A DNA stretch of 64,000 nt from Micromonospora marina (GTDB lineage: Bacteria > Actinomycetota > Actinomycetes > Mycobacteriales > Micromonosporaceae). The stretch is taken from assembly GCF_900091565.1 (NCBI RefSeq), contig NZ_FMCV01000015.1:1-64000 (forward strand), given 5' to 3'. Under the pieces are notes generated by a model. It was not told the origin of the DNA and ran no database searches. It saw nothing but the letters and a program-made list of their open reading frames with translations. Below are positions 32,618 through 43,253 of this stretch, piece after piece; within the stretch, counting starts at the first letter, position 1, and each line of letters begins with the position of its first letter. The position numbers and the translations under genes were made by a program.

Positions 32618-35188
32618 GTGGCGACTCCGAAGGCGCGCGCCGGCCGGGCCGCCGCGCTGCACCGTCGGGCCGAGGCCGCCGCCACAGCCGCGGCGGGCAT
32701 CCTCGACGAGATCCGGCCCGCGCCGGCCGACCATCACCGGCAGTACGAGCTGGCCGAGCGCCTGCGGACGGCAGCCGACGTGGCGGCGCCGGGTTGGGCC
32801 GGCGGGTCGCTGGAGTCGCTGACCGCGACGACGCCGCCCGGTGACGGCCTGCCGCCGCTGGTCCGGGTGGGCACCGCCGCGCCGCTCGACGACGCCCGCT
32901 TCCCCGCGCTGGTGCCGCTGCTCGGCAGCTGCCATGTGACTCTCGATGCGGACGCCTCCGACGCCCGGGTGGCCGGGCTGCTCCGCGCGCTGCTGCTGCG
33001 CGTCTTCGCCGCCACGCCGGCGGGCGCGCTGCTGGCGCGTGCGGTCGACGGCGGTTCCGGTGAGACCTTCGCCGGGTACGCGCCGCTCGCCGACGCCGGC
33101 CTGCTGCCGCCGCCCGCCACCGATCTCACCGGGATGCGTGCGGTGCTGGCCGAGGCGGAGCAGTGGGTGGCTGCCGGGACGGCCCGGCAGCGCGGGCACG
33201 ACCGGACGCTGCTGCTCGTGGTCGCCGCGCTGCCGGACGGTACGACCACCGCGGACCTGGACCGGCTCGCCGGGCTGGCCGAGGGCGGGCCACGTGCCGG
33301 GCTGCATCTGGTGCTCGCCGGCTGGCCGGACGGCAGTCCTCTGCCACGCGCCACGGCGGTCACGGTCCGCACCGCGTACGCGCTGGTCGCTGACCCGCCC
33401 GGCGTGGGCTTCGGCAGTCCCGGCGCCGAACCGCCGGGCGGGTTGAACTCGCCCGTGTTCCTCGACGAGGATCCGCCCGCCGACCTGGTCGCGGAGGTGT
33501 GCGCCCGGCTGGTCCGGCAGATCGAGGACGGCTCCCGCCTGTCCCTGGGCGATCTGCTGCCGGCCGACGGTTTCTGGGCGGCCGGCTCGGCGGACGGGCT
33601 GAGCACCACTGTTGGTGACGCCGCGGGGCGCCCGGTCAGCCTGGGCTTCACCGAGCTGACCCCGCACTGGCTGGTCAGCGGCCGGGGCCAGGCGGGCCGG
33701 TCGGCGTTCCTGACCGCCGCGCTGTTCGGCCTCGCCGCCCGGTACGGCCCGGACGAACTGGTGCTCTATCTGGCCGACCTGGCCGACGGCGAGTCCTTCG
33801 TGGAGTTCCTGCAGACCGAGCGGGACCGCTCCTGGGTGCCGCAGGTGCGCGCCGCCGGGATGGCGGCCGACCGGGAGTACGTGGCCGACCTGTTCGGCGA
33901 GCTGGAGGCGGAGCTGCGCCGCCGCGAGGAGGCGTCCCGGCGGGCGGGTGGGCAGCGCTACGCCGAGCTGCGGCAGCACCAGCCGCTGCCCCGGATCGTC
34001 TGCGTGGTCGACAACTTCCCGCTGGCGCTGCGCGAGCGGGACCGGCTCGCCGCCGACCTGCTGGCCCGGTTGGACGCGGTGGCCCGCGCCGGCCGGTCGT
34101 ACGGGATCCACCTGGTGCTGGCGGGCGAGGGTGACCTGGGCATCGGCGGGCCGCGTGATCCGCTGCTCGGCCGGTTCCCGGTGCGGGTCGCGCTGCCCGG
34201 CGGTTCGGCGGTGCTGGAGCCGGCGAACGACTCGGCGGCCGGGCTGCCGGTGGGCAGCGCGGTGGTGAACACGGCGGGTGGTCTGGGCGGTCCGCGCGGC
34301 GCGACCCGGGGACACGAACGGATGATCCGTTTCCCTGATCCGTACGAGGATCCCGACTTCCTGGCCGGCCTGCGGCGACGGCTCTGGGAGGCGCGGGGCG
34401 AGTCGGCACCGCCGGTGGTCTTCGCCGGGTTCGCACGCCCGCTGCTGGCGAACGATCCGCGGCACCGGGCGGCGCTCGCGGGACGGGCCCACGCGCCCGC
34501 CGTGTTGCTGGGCCGGGCGGTGGACGTGCGGCGGTCCACTGTGACGGTGCCGCTGGGGCCGGGCGCGGGGCGGAACCTGGCCGTCCTGGGTCGGGATGAG
34601 GAGGCCGAGCGGCTGCTGGTCACGGCGGTTCGCAGCGCGGCGGCGGCGCATCCGGCCGCGGCCCGGTTCGTGCTGGCACCGCTGGCGAACGGGTCGGCCG
34701 AGCCGGCCGGGGTGCTCGCCGCCGAGCTGGCGGGACGTCACCGGGTGGAGACCGTCGACGTGGCCGGGCTGCGGACCGCAATGGAGTCGGACGAGCCGGG
34801 CTACCTCGTGGTCTTCGGGCTGGACGTGCCGGACGCCACCGAGCTGCCGCCGGACCTGCTGCGGACGCTGCTGCTGGAGGGTCCGCCCACCGGCCGGCAC
34901 CTGCTCGGCTGGTGGCGTACACCGGCTCCGCTGGCCGGGCTGCTCGGCCCGGAGGGCGAGGTGGACAAGCTCACCGCCGTAGCGGTCACCGACGTACCGG
35001 GTGGTCGGCTGGAGCAGCTCTTCGACCGCCCGGTCTGGTGGCGGCCCCAGCCGGGACGCGCGGTGCTCTGGGACGGCCCGGACGAGCAGGGCACCGTCTT
35101 CGTGCCGTTCGGCGCGGCCGAGACGGCGACCGCGCGGATCGAGCCGGATCCACGGGCGACCGACCGCGCCGGGGAGGGGGCGGCATGA
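32618..35188 (+). CDS. FtsK/SpoIIIE-like protein with degenerate P-loops
   Basis: An 856-residue protein related to FtsK/SpoIIIE/EccC ATPase domains. The N-terminus is an Ala/Arg coiled coil. The Walker A position reads SGRGQAGRSAFLTAALF (G355 to S362) with Arg361 in place of the catalytic Lys. The Walker B strand reads RIVCVVDNFP with Asn466 in place of Glu. A second domain (LAVLGRDEEAERLL) has lost its P-loop entirely. So it is probably non-hydrolysing, a scaffold or regulator. GTG at 32618 has AGAGAGG 7-8 bases upstream; ATG at 32588 is an alternative start. Its stop overlaps the next gene (ATGA). Confidence 0.82.
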   Translation: MATPKARAGRAAALHRRAEAAATAAAGILDEIRPAPADHHRQYELAERLRTAADVAAPGWAGGSLESLTATTPPGDGLPPLVRVGTAAPLDDARFPALVPLLGSCHVTLDADASDARVAGLLRALLLRVFAATPAGALLARAVDGGSGETFAGYAPLADAGLLPPPATDLTGMRAVLAEAEQWVAAGTARQRGHDRTLLLVVAALPDGTTTADLDRLAGLAEGGPRAGLHLVLAGWPDGSPLPRATAVTVRTAYALVADPPGVGFGSPGAEPPGGLNSPVFLDEDPPADLVAEVCARLVRQIEDGSRLSLGDLLPADGFWAAGSADGLSTTVGDAAGRPVSLGFTELTPHWLVSGRGQAGRSAFLTAALFGLAARYGPDELVLYLADLADGESFVEFLQTERDRSWVPQVRAAGMAADREYVADLFGELEAELRRREEASRRAGGQRYAELRQHQPLPRIVCVVDNFPLALRERDRLAADLLARLDAVARAGRSYGIHLVLAGEGDLGIGGPRDPLLGRFPVRVALPGGSAVLEPANDSAAGLPVGSAVVNTAGGLGGPRGATRGHERMIRFPDPYEDPDFLAGLRRRLWEARGESAPPVVFAGFARPLLANDPRHRAALAGRAHAPAVLLGRAVDVRRSTVTVPLGPGAGRNLAVLGRDEEAERLLVTAVRSAAAAHPAAARFVLAPLANGSAEPAGVLAAELAGRHRVETVDVAGLRTAMESDEPGYLVVFGLDVPDATELPPDLLRTLLLEGPPTGRHLLGWWRTPAPLAGLLGPEGEVDKLTAVAVTDVPGGRLEQLFDRPVWWRPQPGRAVLWDGPDEQGTVFVPFGAAETATARIEPDPRATDRAGEGAA

Positions 35189-35886
35189 GCGAGACCGGCA
35201 CGGCCGTACCAGGGCCCCGCTCGGGTGGGCCGACCACTGTGGCGGACCCCGCCGAGTCGGCCTGGGCGGAGTACGTCGCGGCCGCACGGGCGCTCGACGG
35301 GGTACGCCGGGCTGCGGCCACCGCCGCCGGGGAGCAGGCGCGGTCGGTGGCCGCGGCCCGCGAGGAGCTGACCGCGGTACGCGAACGGCTGGCGCCACAG
35401 CAGTCCCGGCTGCGTGATCTGGGCGTACCGGCGATGTCGCTGGTCCCGACGCCGCCGGAGGTGACCGAGGCGGCCCGGTCGATGACGGGTGGGCCGTCGG
35501 CGGTGCTGGCGGCGCTGCGCGCGGCCGGGGACTGGGCGGACGCGGCGGACGACACGATGAGCGCGCGTGGCCTGCCGCGGCTGGCCCGGTGGCCGGCCCG
35601 GCCCCGCAACCTGCTGGTGTACGGACCGCTGGCGCTCGTGGTGCCGCTGCTGCAGCTGGTGCTGTACGCGGTCGCCGGTCCGGGACCGGTGACGGTGCTG
35701 GCGCTGCTGGTGGGGTTGCCGCTGCCGGCTGTGGCGTTCATGCTGGGCTGGCTCGCGGTGGGGCGGGTCTTCCGCCCGCGGCCCACCGACCGGGTGGACC
35801 GGACGCCCCGCTTCGGTGCGCTGGTCTGCCTGGTCCCGGCGGTGCTCACCGCCGCCGGTCTGCTGCTGGCCATGCTGCCCGTCTGA
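35185..35886 (+). CDS. Coiled-coil plus multi-TM partner of the FtsK-like protein
   Basis: A 233-residue protein. Residues about 30-80 form an Ala/Glu/Arg coiled coil. Three to four TM helices lie after residue 150 (LLVYGPLALVVPLLQLVLYAV; VLALLVGLPLPAVAFMLGWL; the C-terminal LVCLVPAVLTAAGLLLAMLP). Translationally coupled to the degenerate FtsK-like gene, so the two products probably form a membrane complex. No named family is recognised. The 3' end is 48 bases from the convergent folE stop. Confidence 0.75.
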   Translation: MSETGTAVPGPRSGGPTTVADPAESAWAEYVAAARALDGVRRAAATAAGEQARSVAAAREELTAVRERLAPQQSRLRDLGVPAMSLVPTPPEVTEAARSMTGGPSAVLAALRAAGDWADAADDTMSARGLPRLARWPARPRNLLVYGPLALVVPLLQLVLYAVAGPGPVTVLALLVGLPLPAVAFMLGWLAVGRVFRPRPTDRVDRTPRFGALVCLVPAVLTAAGLLLAMLPV

Positions 35887-35934
35887 CGACGGCCGCGCCT
35901 CCCGGGGAGTACGCGGCCGCCGGTGCCGGTGGGG

Positions 35935-36552
35935 TCAGCGGGCCATGATCAGCGTCATCGCCTCGGCCCGCGACTTCGCGTCGTTCTGGAGGCCGCCGCG
36001 CACTGCGGAGGTGATGGTCTTCGCGCCCGACTTCTGGATGCCGCGCATCGCCATGCACATGTGCTCGCACTCCAGCACCACGATCACGCCGCGCGGGGCG
36101 AGGCTGGACATCAGGAGGTCGGCGATCTGCGAGGTGAGCCGTTCCTGCACCTGCGGCCGGCGGGCGAACACCTCGACCAGCCGGGCCAGCTTGGACAGGC
36201 CGGTGATCCGGCCGTCCGGGCCCGGGATGTAGCCGATGTGCGCGCTGCCCCGGAACGGCAGCAGGTGGTGCTCGCAGAGGCTCATCACGTCGATGTCCCG
36301 AACGAGCACCAGCTCCTCGTGGTTGGCCTCGAACGTGGTGCGGAGCACCTGCGCCGGGTCGACCCGCAGGCCGGCGAAGAGTTCGGCGTACGCGCGGGCG
36401 ACCCGGGCCGGCGTCTGCTGGAGGCCGTCGCGGTCCGGATCCTCGCCGACCGCGATGAGGATCTCGCGGACCGCCTTCTCGATCCGGGCGAGGTCGACGC
36501 TGTCCTCCACCGGGCCACCGGTGAGTTTGCCGCTGATCAGGCGCGCGGCCAC
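35935..36552 (-). CDS. folE: GTP cyclohydrolase I
   Basis: A 205-residue FolE that makes dihydroneopterin triphosphate, the first step of folate synthesis. The zinc site Cys-His in SLCEHHLLPFRGSAHIGYIP, the second Cys in ECEHMCMAMRGI and the KLARLVEVFARRPQVQE region are present. GTG at 36552 is the only standard start, but reading upstream in frame stays open and family-like (SATEPDGDDALDY) as far as the ftsH stop, so the true start may be a rare codon such as CTG at 36642. Normally followed by folP; here followed by the convergent secretion-like block. Confidence 0.93.
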   Translation of the reverse strand: MAARLISGKLTGGPVEDSVDLARIEKAVREILIAVGEDPDRDGLQQTPARVARAYAELFAGLRVDPAQVLRTTFEANHEELVLVRDIDVMSLCEHHLLPFRGSAHIGYIPGPDGRITGLSKLARLVEVFARRPQVQERLTSQIADLLMSSLAPRGVIVVLECEHMCMAMRGIQKSGAKTITSAVRGGLQNDAKSRAEAMTLIMAR

Positions 36553-36638
36553 GTAGTCGAGCGCGTCGTCGCCGTCCGGCTCGGTCGCGGAGACGGCCGA
36601 CTCCCTGTGGTGGGAGCCGGCCGTCGTCGGATCGCTGT

Positions 36639-38651
<2,013 letters not shown>

Positions 38652-39030
38652 GCTGTAGTCGGGTGCCGAGGCGCCCGCATCCTCCTGATCGACGTCCTGA
38701 CCGTCTGAATGGTGTCGCCGCCTTGAGCGGCGGCCGGGGCCGCCGTGCGGGCCGGCCCGACCCCCGGGGCACGCAAACTGCCGCACCACGGTCATTCGAC
38801 GGTACACCGTTCGGGCGACGCGTGAGCTTGCGAGCCCGGCACTTACGCGTAGGGCGAACCCGGGTTTGGCGCCGGCGTGGCGGGGAGCTCCCACCCGGCC
38901 CGCCCACACCGCACGGTCACGCGGTTCGAGGGGCCGGGCGTGGAGGGTGCCTCCACGTCACCGGTCCTACCGTAGACCGGAAGACTGAGAGCCCGCTGAA
39001 TGTCAGCTGACGACGGGCTCGGCAGACCTC
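38652..39030. other. Intergenic region between hpt and ftsH
   Basis: No gene is supported. It contains the leftward ftsH promoter region, in which I could not fix -35/-10 elements, and at 38989-39020 an inverted repeat just downstream of hpt (separate entry). In M. tuberculosis this same interval, between ftsH and hpt, is where the espACD and PE/PPE genes are inserted. Confidence 0.5.
38989..39020 (-). terminator. Candidate hpt terminator
   Basis: GAGCCCG (38989-38995) pairs with CGGGCTC (39014-39020). A nested GCTGA-ATG-TCAGC dyad (38995-39007) partly competes with it. It lies 10 bases past the hpt stop on the minus strand. Confidence 0.4.
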
Positions 39031-39606
39031 TCAGGCCCGCGCGTACACCTCGGGCTTGAGCACCCCGACGTAGGGCACCTCGCGGTAACGCTCGCCGAAG
39101 TCGAGCCCGTAGCCCACGACGAACTCGGTGGGGATGTCGAACCCGACGTACTTGACCGGGACCTGCACCTTGACCGCGTCCGGCTTGCGGAACAGCGCGA
39201 CCACCTCGACGCTCGCCGCGGAGCGCGACTCCAGGTAGCGCAGCAGCCAGGACAGCGTCAGGCCGGAGTCGACGATGTCCTCGACGACCACCACGTGGCG
39301 GCCCGCGATGTCCCGGTCCAGGTCCTTGAGGATGCGGACCACGCCGGACGAGGTGGTGCCCTGGCCGTAGGACGAGACGGCCATGAACTCCAGCTCGGCG
39401 GGCGGGCCCTGGCGGCCCAGCGCACGGGCGAAGTCGGCCATGAACATGACCGCTCCCTTGAGTACACACACGAGCAGCAGGCCGTCCTCGACGTGGGCGT
39501 AGTCCGCCGAGACCTGCTTGGCCAGTTCCGCGGTCTTGTCGCGGATCTGCGCCTCCGAGATGATCACGTGGTCGATGTCGGCGTCGTACCAGGAGCCGTC
39601 AGCCAT
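39031..39606 (-). CDS. hpt: Hypoxanthine phosphoribosyltransferase
   Basis: A 191-residue purine-salvage enzyme. The PRPP-binding loop HVVVVEDIVDSGLTLSWLL and the purine-site VKYVGFDIPTEFVVGYGLD are typical. The catalytic flexible loop has AVSSYGQGTTSSG. ATG at 39606 follows TAGGAGC. It sits between tilS and ftsH as in the canonical tilS-hpt-ftsH order, though here the AraC-type gene and a small ORF intervene between hpt and tilS. Confidence 0.97.
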   Translation of the reverse strand: MADGSWYDADIDHVIISEAQIRDKTAELAKQVSADYAHVEDGLLLVCVLKGAVMFMADFARALGRQGPPAELEFMAVSSYGQGTTSSGVVRILKDLDRDIAGRHVVVVEDIVDSGLTLSWLLRYLESRSAASVEVVALFRKPDAVKVQVPVKYVGFDIPTEFVVGYGLDFGERYREVPYVGVLKPEVYARA

Positions 39607-39706
39607 GCTCCTAGCCTGCCGTACGCCCCGGTGCCGCCGTCGGCGGGGCCGCCCCTTTCGGCGCGGTCCCGCCGGGGATTTTTTAGCGCGAACCGATTAA
39701 ATCACC

Positions 39707-39844
39707 TCAGCAGGTACGGGAGCGCCAGCGCTGCCCGTCGTCGCTCGGCTTCCAGTCGGCCGAGTCGCGGGTGTCGGCGGTGAACCCGAAGGCGCTGGCG
39801 CCCACGAGCAGAAGCAGGAAGAGCAGGAGCAGCAGAACGGTCAT
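39707..39844 (-). CDS. 45-residue single-TM microprotein
   Basis: ATG at 39844. MTVLLLLLFLLLLVGASAFG is one Leu-rich TM helix, followed by a 25-residue soluble tail with DSADWKPSDDGQRW and a C-terminal Cys. Codon use is normal and the tail has a conserved look, but no family is known to me. Lies between divergent or unrelated genes (hpt downstream, the AraC-type gene upstream). Confidence 0.6.
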   Translation of the reverse strand: MTVLLLLLFLLLLVGASAFGFTADTRDSADWKPSDDGQRWRSRTC

Positions 39845-39936
39845 GGCGGCGCTCGCTTTCGCATGGTGGGGACTGTTTCCGCCGCCGGTGCGCACCGGAC
39901 ACAAATGATTCTGCGGGCCACCCGCCCACCCGAACA

Positions 39937-39973
39937 GTGGCAGGAATGTCATTGAACATCGATTTCCTGCCAC
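39937..39973 (+). promoter_or_regulatory. Perfect inverted repeat upstream of the GlxA/AraC regulator
   Basis: GTGGCAGGAA (39937-39946) and TTCCTGCCAC (39964-39973) are perfect complements separated by 17 bases, ending 21 bases before the regulator's ATG. The centre-to-centre spacing of 27 bases is compatible with an autoregulatory operator, or it may form a leader hairpin. Confidence 0.55.
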
Positions 39974-39994
39974 CTGCCGGGTTACCCTCGTCAC

Positions 39995-40954
39995 ATGCTC
40001 CGCTCGGTCGCCGTCATCGCCATGGACCAGGTCGCCGCGTTCGAACTCGGCGTGCTCGCCGAGGTCTTCGGCACCGACCGCACCGCCGACGGCTTCCCCG
40101 GATACCGGTTCGACGTCTGCACCGCCGACGGCAGCGCGGTCCGCAGCCGCTCCGGCTTCCTGCTCACCCCCACCGCCGACCTCGGCCCGGTCGAGGACGC
40201 CGACCTGGTGGCGGTGCCCGCGCACGCCGACGGCAGCCCGATCCCCGAGCCGGTGCTCGCCGCCCTGCGCCGCGCCGCCGACCGGGGTGCCTGGCTGCTG
40301 AGCGTCTGCGCCGGCGCGTTCGTCCTCGGCGAGGCGGGCGTGCTCGACGGGCGCGACTGCACCACCCACTGGCGGTACACCGACGAACTCCAGCAGCGCT
40401 TCCCGGCCGCCCGGGTCCAGTGCGACTCGCTCTACGTGCAGGACGACCGGCTGCTCACCAGCGCCGGCACCGCCGCCGGCATCGACGCCTGCCTGCATCT
40501 GGTGCGCCAGGAGCACGGCTCGGCGGTGGCGACCCGGCTGGCCCGCCGGATGGTCGTGCCGCCGCACCGCGACGGCGGCCAGTCGCAGTACGTCGAGGCA
40601 CCGATCCCGAAGGCGCCGGAGGCACCCACACTGGAACCCGTGCTGGAGTGGCTGATGGGGCACCTGCGCCGGCAGGTGACAGTGGACGAGCTGGCGGCCC
40701 GGGCCGGGATGGCCCCGCGTACGTTCGCCCGCCGGTTCCGCGCCGAGACCGGCACCACCCCGCACGACTGGTTGACCAACCAGCGGGTGCTGCTGGCCCG
40801 GCACCTGCTGGAGGACACCTCACTGAGCGTGGAGGGCGTCGCCGAGCAGGCCGGATTCGGCGACGCGGCGGCCCTGCGGCACCACTTCACCCGCCGGGTC
40901 GGCACCACCCCGCTGGCCTACCGCACGACCTTCCGGGACCGCCAACCCACCTGA
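39995..40954 (+). CDS. GlxA-family transcriptional regulator (DJ-1/PfpI plus AraC HTH)
   Basis: A 319-residue two-domain protein. Residues 1 to about 170 are a DJ-1/PfpI-like sensor with the nucleophile-elbow Cys in WLLSVCAGAFVLGEAGVL. Residues about 215-319 are an AraC double HTH (QVTVDELAARAGMAPRTFAR and LSVEGVAEQAGFGDAAALRH). These regulators respond to metabolites or stress and often control their own gene; a large inverted repeat lies just upstream. No obvious target operon is adjacent. Confidence 0.92.
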   Translation: MLRSVAVIAMDQVAAFELGVLAEVFGTDRTADGFPGYRFDVCTADGSAVRSRSGFLLTPTADLGPVEDADLVAVPAHADGSPIPEPVLAALRRAADRGAWLLSVCAGAFVLGEAGVLDGRDCTTHWRYTDELQQRFPAARVQCDSLYVQDDRLLTSAGTAAGIDACLHLVRQEHGSAVATRLARRMVVPPHRDGGQSQYVEAPIPKAPEAPTLEPVLEWLMGHLRRQVTVDELAARAGMAPRTFARRFRAETGTTPHDWLTNQRVLLARHLLEDTSLSVEGVAEQAGFGDAAALRHHFTRRVGTTPLAYRTTFRDRQPT

Positions 40955-40975
40955 CACCCCCACCCCTGCGGCGGT

Positions 40976-41030
40976 GATCAAGGAGTGTGCGGGCTGGGCA
41001 GAGCCGGAGCGTGACCAATAGTCCTTGATC
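40976..41030. repeat. 55-bp palindromic element, copy 2
   Basis: GATCAAGGA (40976-40984) and TCCTTGATC (41022-41030) bound an element of exactly 55 bases, the same length and arm ends as the copy inside midA (11148-11202). It lies between convergent genes and may serve as a bidirectional terminator. Confidence 0.8.
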
Positions 41031-41062
41031 AACCGGTGCGGGCGGGGTCGGCCCGTGCCGAG

Positions 41063-42184
41063 CTAGGGCAGGAGGTGGCCTGCCTGGCGGCGTACCCGGT
41101 GGTTGCCGGGTAGGTGCACCGGGCCCTGTCCGTGCCACGCCGTGACCAGGGCGTCCAGCGCGGCAACGTGACTGTGGGACAGCGCGGCCGGCGTCGCGCC
41201 CAGCTCGCGGGCCCAGGCGTGCAGCACCCGGGTACGGACGGCGGCCGGCAACCCGGCGAGCCCGGCGACGGACAGCCCGCCCGCCTCGGTCCGGACGTCG
41301 GCGAGCGCGGTGTCGGCGAGCGCGTCGAGCGCGGCGTTGTCGGCCGCGAGCAACCCGGCGGTACGGGCGAGGTTCGCCACCACTGCCGGCCCCAGCGCCT
41401 CGACGAGCGCCGGCAACGCGCCGGTACGGACCCGCGCCCGGGCGTACGCGGGATCGGCGTTGTGCGGATCCGCCCACGGGTCGAGTCCGAGCGCTTCGCA
41501 GGCGGCCCGGGTGTCGGCGCGCGGGACGTCGAGTAGCGGGCGCAGCAGGGGTACCCCGGTGACGTCGCGCCGCTGCGGCATCCCGGACAGTCCGCGCGGT
41601 CCGGCGCCCCGGGCCAGCGCCAGCAGGACGGTCTCGGCCTGGTCGTCGCGGGTGTGCCCGAGCAGCACCCCGGCGGCGTCGTACCGGCGGGCGACGGCGA
41701 TCAGCGCCTCGTACCGGGCCTCCCGGGCGGACGCCTCCGGGCCGCCGGGCCGGCCGTCCACGCGTACCGGAAGCACCTCGACCGGGTCGAGCCCTTCGGC
41801 GCGGGCCCAGCCGGCGACCGCCTCGGCCCGTTCCGCGGACCCGGCTTGCAGGCCGTGGTCGACGGTCACCAGGCCCGCCGGCCGCCCGAGCCGGGGGGCC
41901 ACGAACGCGGTGGCGGCGGCGAGCGCGAGCGAGTCGGCCCCGCCGGAGCAGGCCACCAGCACCGGGCCGGTGCCCGGCAGGCCGGTCAGCACCCGGCGGA
42001 GAGCGAGCCGCACCGCGGCGACGGCGGGAGCGGGCGACGGAGAGCGGCGCGATCGCGTGCCGGAACCAGCCCGGCCAGCGGAACCAGCCGAACCAGCGGA
42101 ACCAGCCGGACCGGGCGGATCAGCCGACGGACGGGGTGGCACCGGCCGGCCCGTGTACGCGGGACACCCAGGCGTCCGGGTCAC
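41063..42184 (-). CDS. tilS: tRNA(Ile)-lysidine synthetase
   Basis: A 373-residue N-type ATP pyrophosphatase that converts C34 of tRNA-Ile(CAU) to lysidine. PVLVACSGGADSLALAAATA holds the SGGxDS PP-loop, and LLGHTRDDQAETVLL and the RARVRTGALPAL region follow. The start is uncertain: GTG at 42184 overlaps the upstream gene by 65 bases, GTG at 42142 and 42013 are alternatives, and the intervening sequence is a GSAGSAG-type repeat with atypical codons. Confidence 0.93.
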   Translation of the reverse strand: MTRTPGCPAYTGRPVPPRPSADPPGPAGSAGSAGSAGRAGSGTRSRRSPSPAPAVAAVRLALRRVLTGLPGTGPVLVACSGGADSLALAAATAFVAPRLGRPAGLVTVDHGLQAGSAERAEAVAGWARAEGLDPVEVLPVRVDGRPGGPEASAREARYEALIAVARRYDAAGVLLGHTRDDQAETVLLALARGAGPRGLSGMPQRRDVTGVPLLRPLLDVPRADTRAACEALGLDPWADPHNADPAYARARVRTGALPALVEALGPAVVANLARTAGLLAADNAALDALADTALADVRTEAGGLSVAGLAGLPAAVRTRVLHAWARELGATPAALSHSHVAALDALVTAWHGQGPVHLPGNHRVRRQAGHLLP

Positions 42185-43187
42185 CCAGCTCGTCCAGGCG
42201 GGGCAGCGTCAGCGGGGAGGAGAAGATCTTGTTGAAGCCCGTCATCCCCACCCGGTCGACCACGCCGTGCACGAACTTGCGGCCCTCGGCGTACTGGCGC
42301 ATCTTGACCTCGATGCCGAGCAGCCGTCGGATCGCCTTCTCCAGCGGGTTGCCGGACTCGCGGCGCCGGTTGAACGCCGCCCGGATCGACTCGACGCTCG
42401 GGATGACCTGCGGACCCACGCCGTCCATCACGAACTCGGCGTGCCCCTCCAGCAGCGTCATCAGCGCGGTCAGCCGGTCCAGCACGGCGCGCTGGGCCGG
42501 GGTCTGCACGATGTCCAGCACGCTGGCCCGGCTCTCCGGATCCTTCACCGCGTCGGAGAGCGTCGCCACGCCGCGGCGGAGCCGTTCCAGCAGGTGCTCG
42601 CCGCCCTGGGAGGCGTCCACGAACGCCTGCACCTCGCCGAGGAAGTACGCGCGCATCCACGGCACGGCGGTGAACTGCGTGCGGTGGGTGACCTCGTGCA
42701 GGCACACCCAGAGCCGGAAGTCGCGCGAGTCGGCACCGAGCTTCCGTTCGACCTCCAGGATGTTCGGCGCCACCAGCAGCAGTTGGCCGGGGTCGCCGGC
42801 GAACACCTCGTACTGGCCGAGCACGCGGCCGGAGAGGTACGCCAGCACGGTGCCGGCCTGCACGCCTGTCACCCGGGAGCCGATCGCCTCGGTGAGCGGG
42901 CCCGGCCGCTTGTCGCCGGAGAGGCGCTCGACCAGCGGGGACACCACCTCACGCAGCCCGGCGATGTTGGCCGCCGCCCAGTCACGGCGGTCGACCACGC
43001 GGACCGGCGGGTGGGCGACCTGCGCGCGCAGGCCGGTGTAGTCGGCGACGTGACCGGCCGCCTCGTCGGTCAGCCGGCGCAGGTCGCCGACCACGTCGGT
43101 GGCCTCGGCGTACGACACCCGGGGGCCCGACTTGCTCAGCGCCCCCGCGGTAGCGGCGGCCAGATCCCAGTCCACGAACTGCGCCAT
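42120..43187 (-). CDS. Zincin-like metallohydrolase (DUF2342 / F420-associated family)
   Basis: A 355-residue protein of the actinobacterial zinc-dependent metalloprotease family (compare Rv3626c). WVCLHEVTHRTQF is a HExxH zinc helix, and ALMTLLEGHAEFVMD supplies the downstream Glu region. No signal peptide, so cytoplasmic. ATG at 43187 gives MAQFVDWDLAA, the family start. Substrate unknown. Confidence 0.9.
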   Translation of the reverse strand: MAQFVDWDLAAATAGALSKSGPRVSYAEATDVVGDLRRLTDEAAGHVADYTGLRAQVAHPPVRVVDRRDWAAANIAGLREVVSPLVERLSGDKRPGPLTEAIGSRVTGVQAGTVLAYLSGRVLGQYEVFAGDPGQLLLVAPNILEVERKLGADSRDFRLWVCLHEVTHRTQFTAVPWMRAYFLGEVQAFVDASQGGEHLLERLRRGVATLSDAVKDPESRASVLDIVQTPAQRAVLDRLTALMTLLEGHAEFVMDGVGPQVIPSVESIRAAFNRRRESGNPLEKAIRRLLGIEVKMRQYAEGRKFVHGVVDRVGMTGFNKIFSSPLTLPRLDELGDPDAWVSRVHGPAGATPSVG

Positions 43188-43253
43188 GAACCCACCGTAC
43201 CCGCGCCGGAACACCCCCACCCGGGCTCGCGCGGGCCGATCGACGCCCGTCGG

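Noticed and set aside
23078..35934. Integrative conjugative element
   Set aside because: No integrase, excisionase, relaxase, coupling protein, tRNA target or flanking direct repeats were found; composition mostly matches the chromosome.
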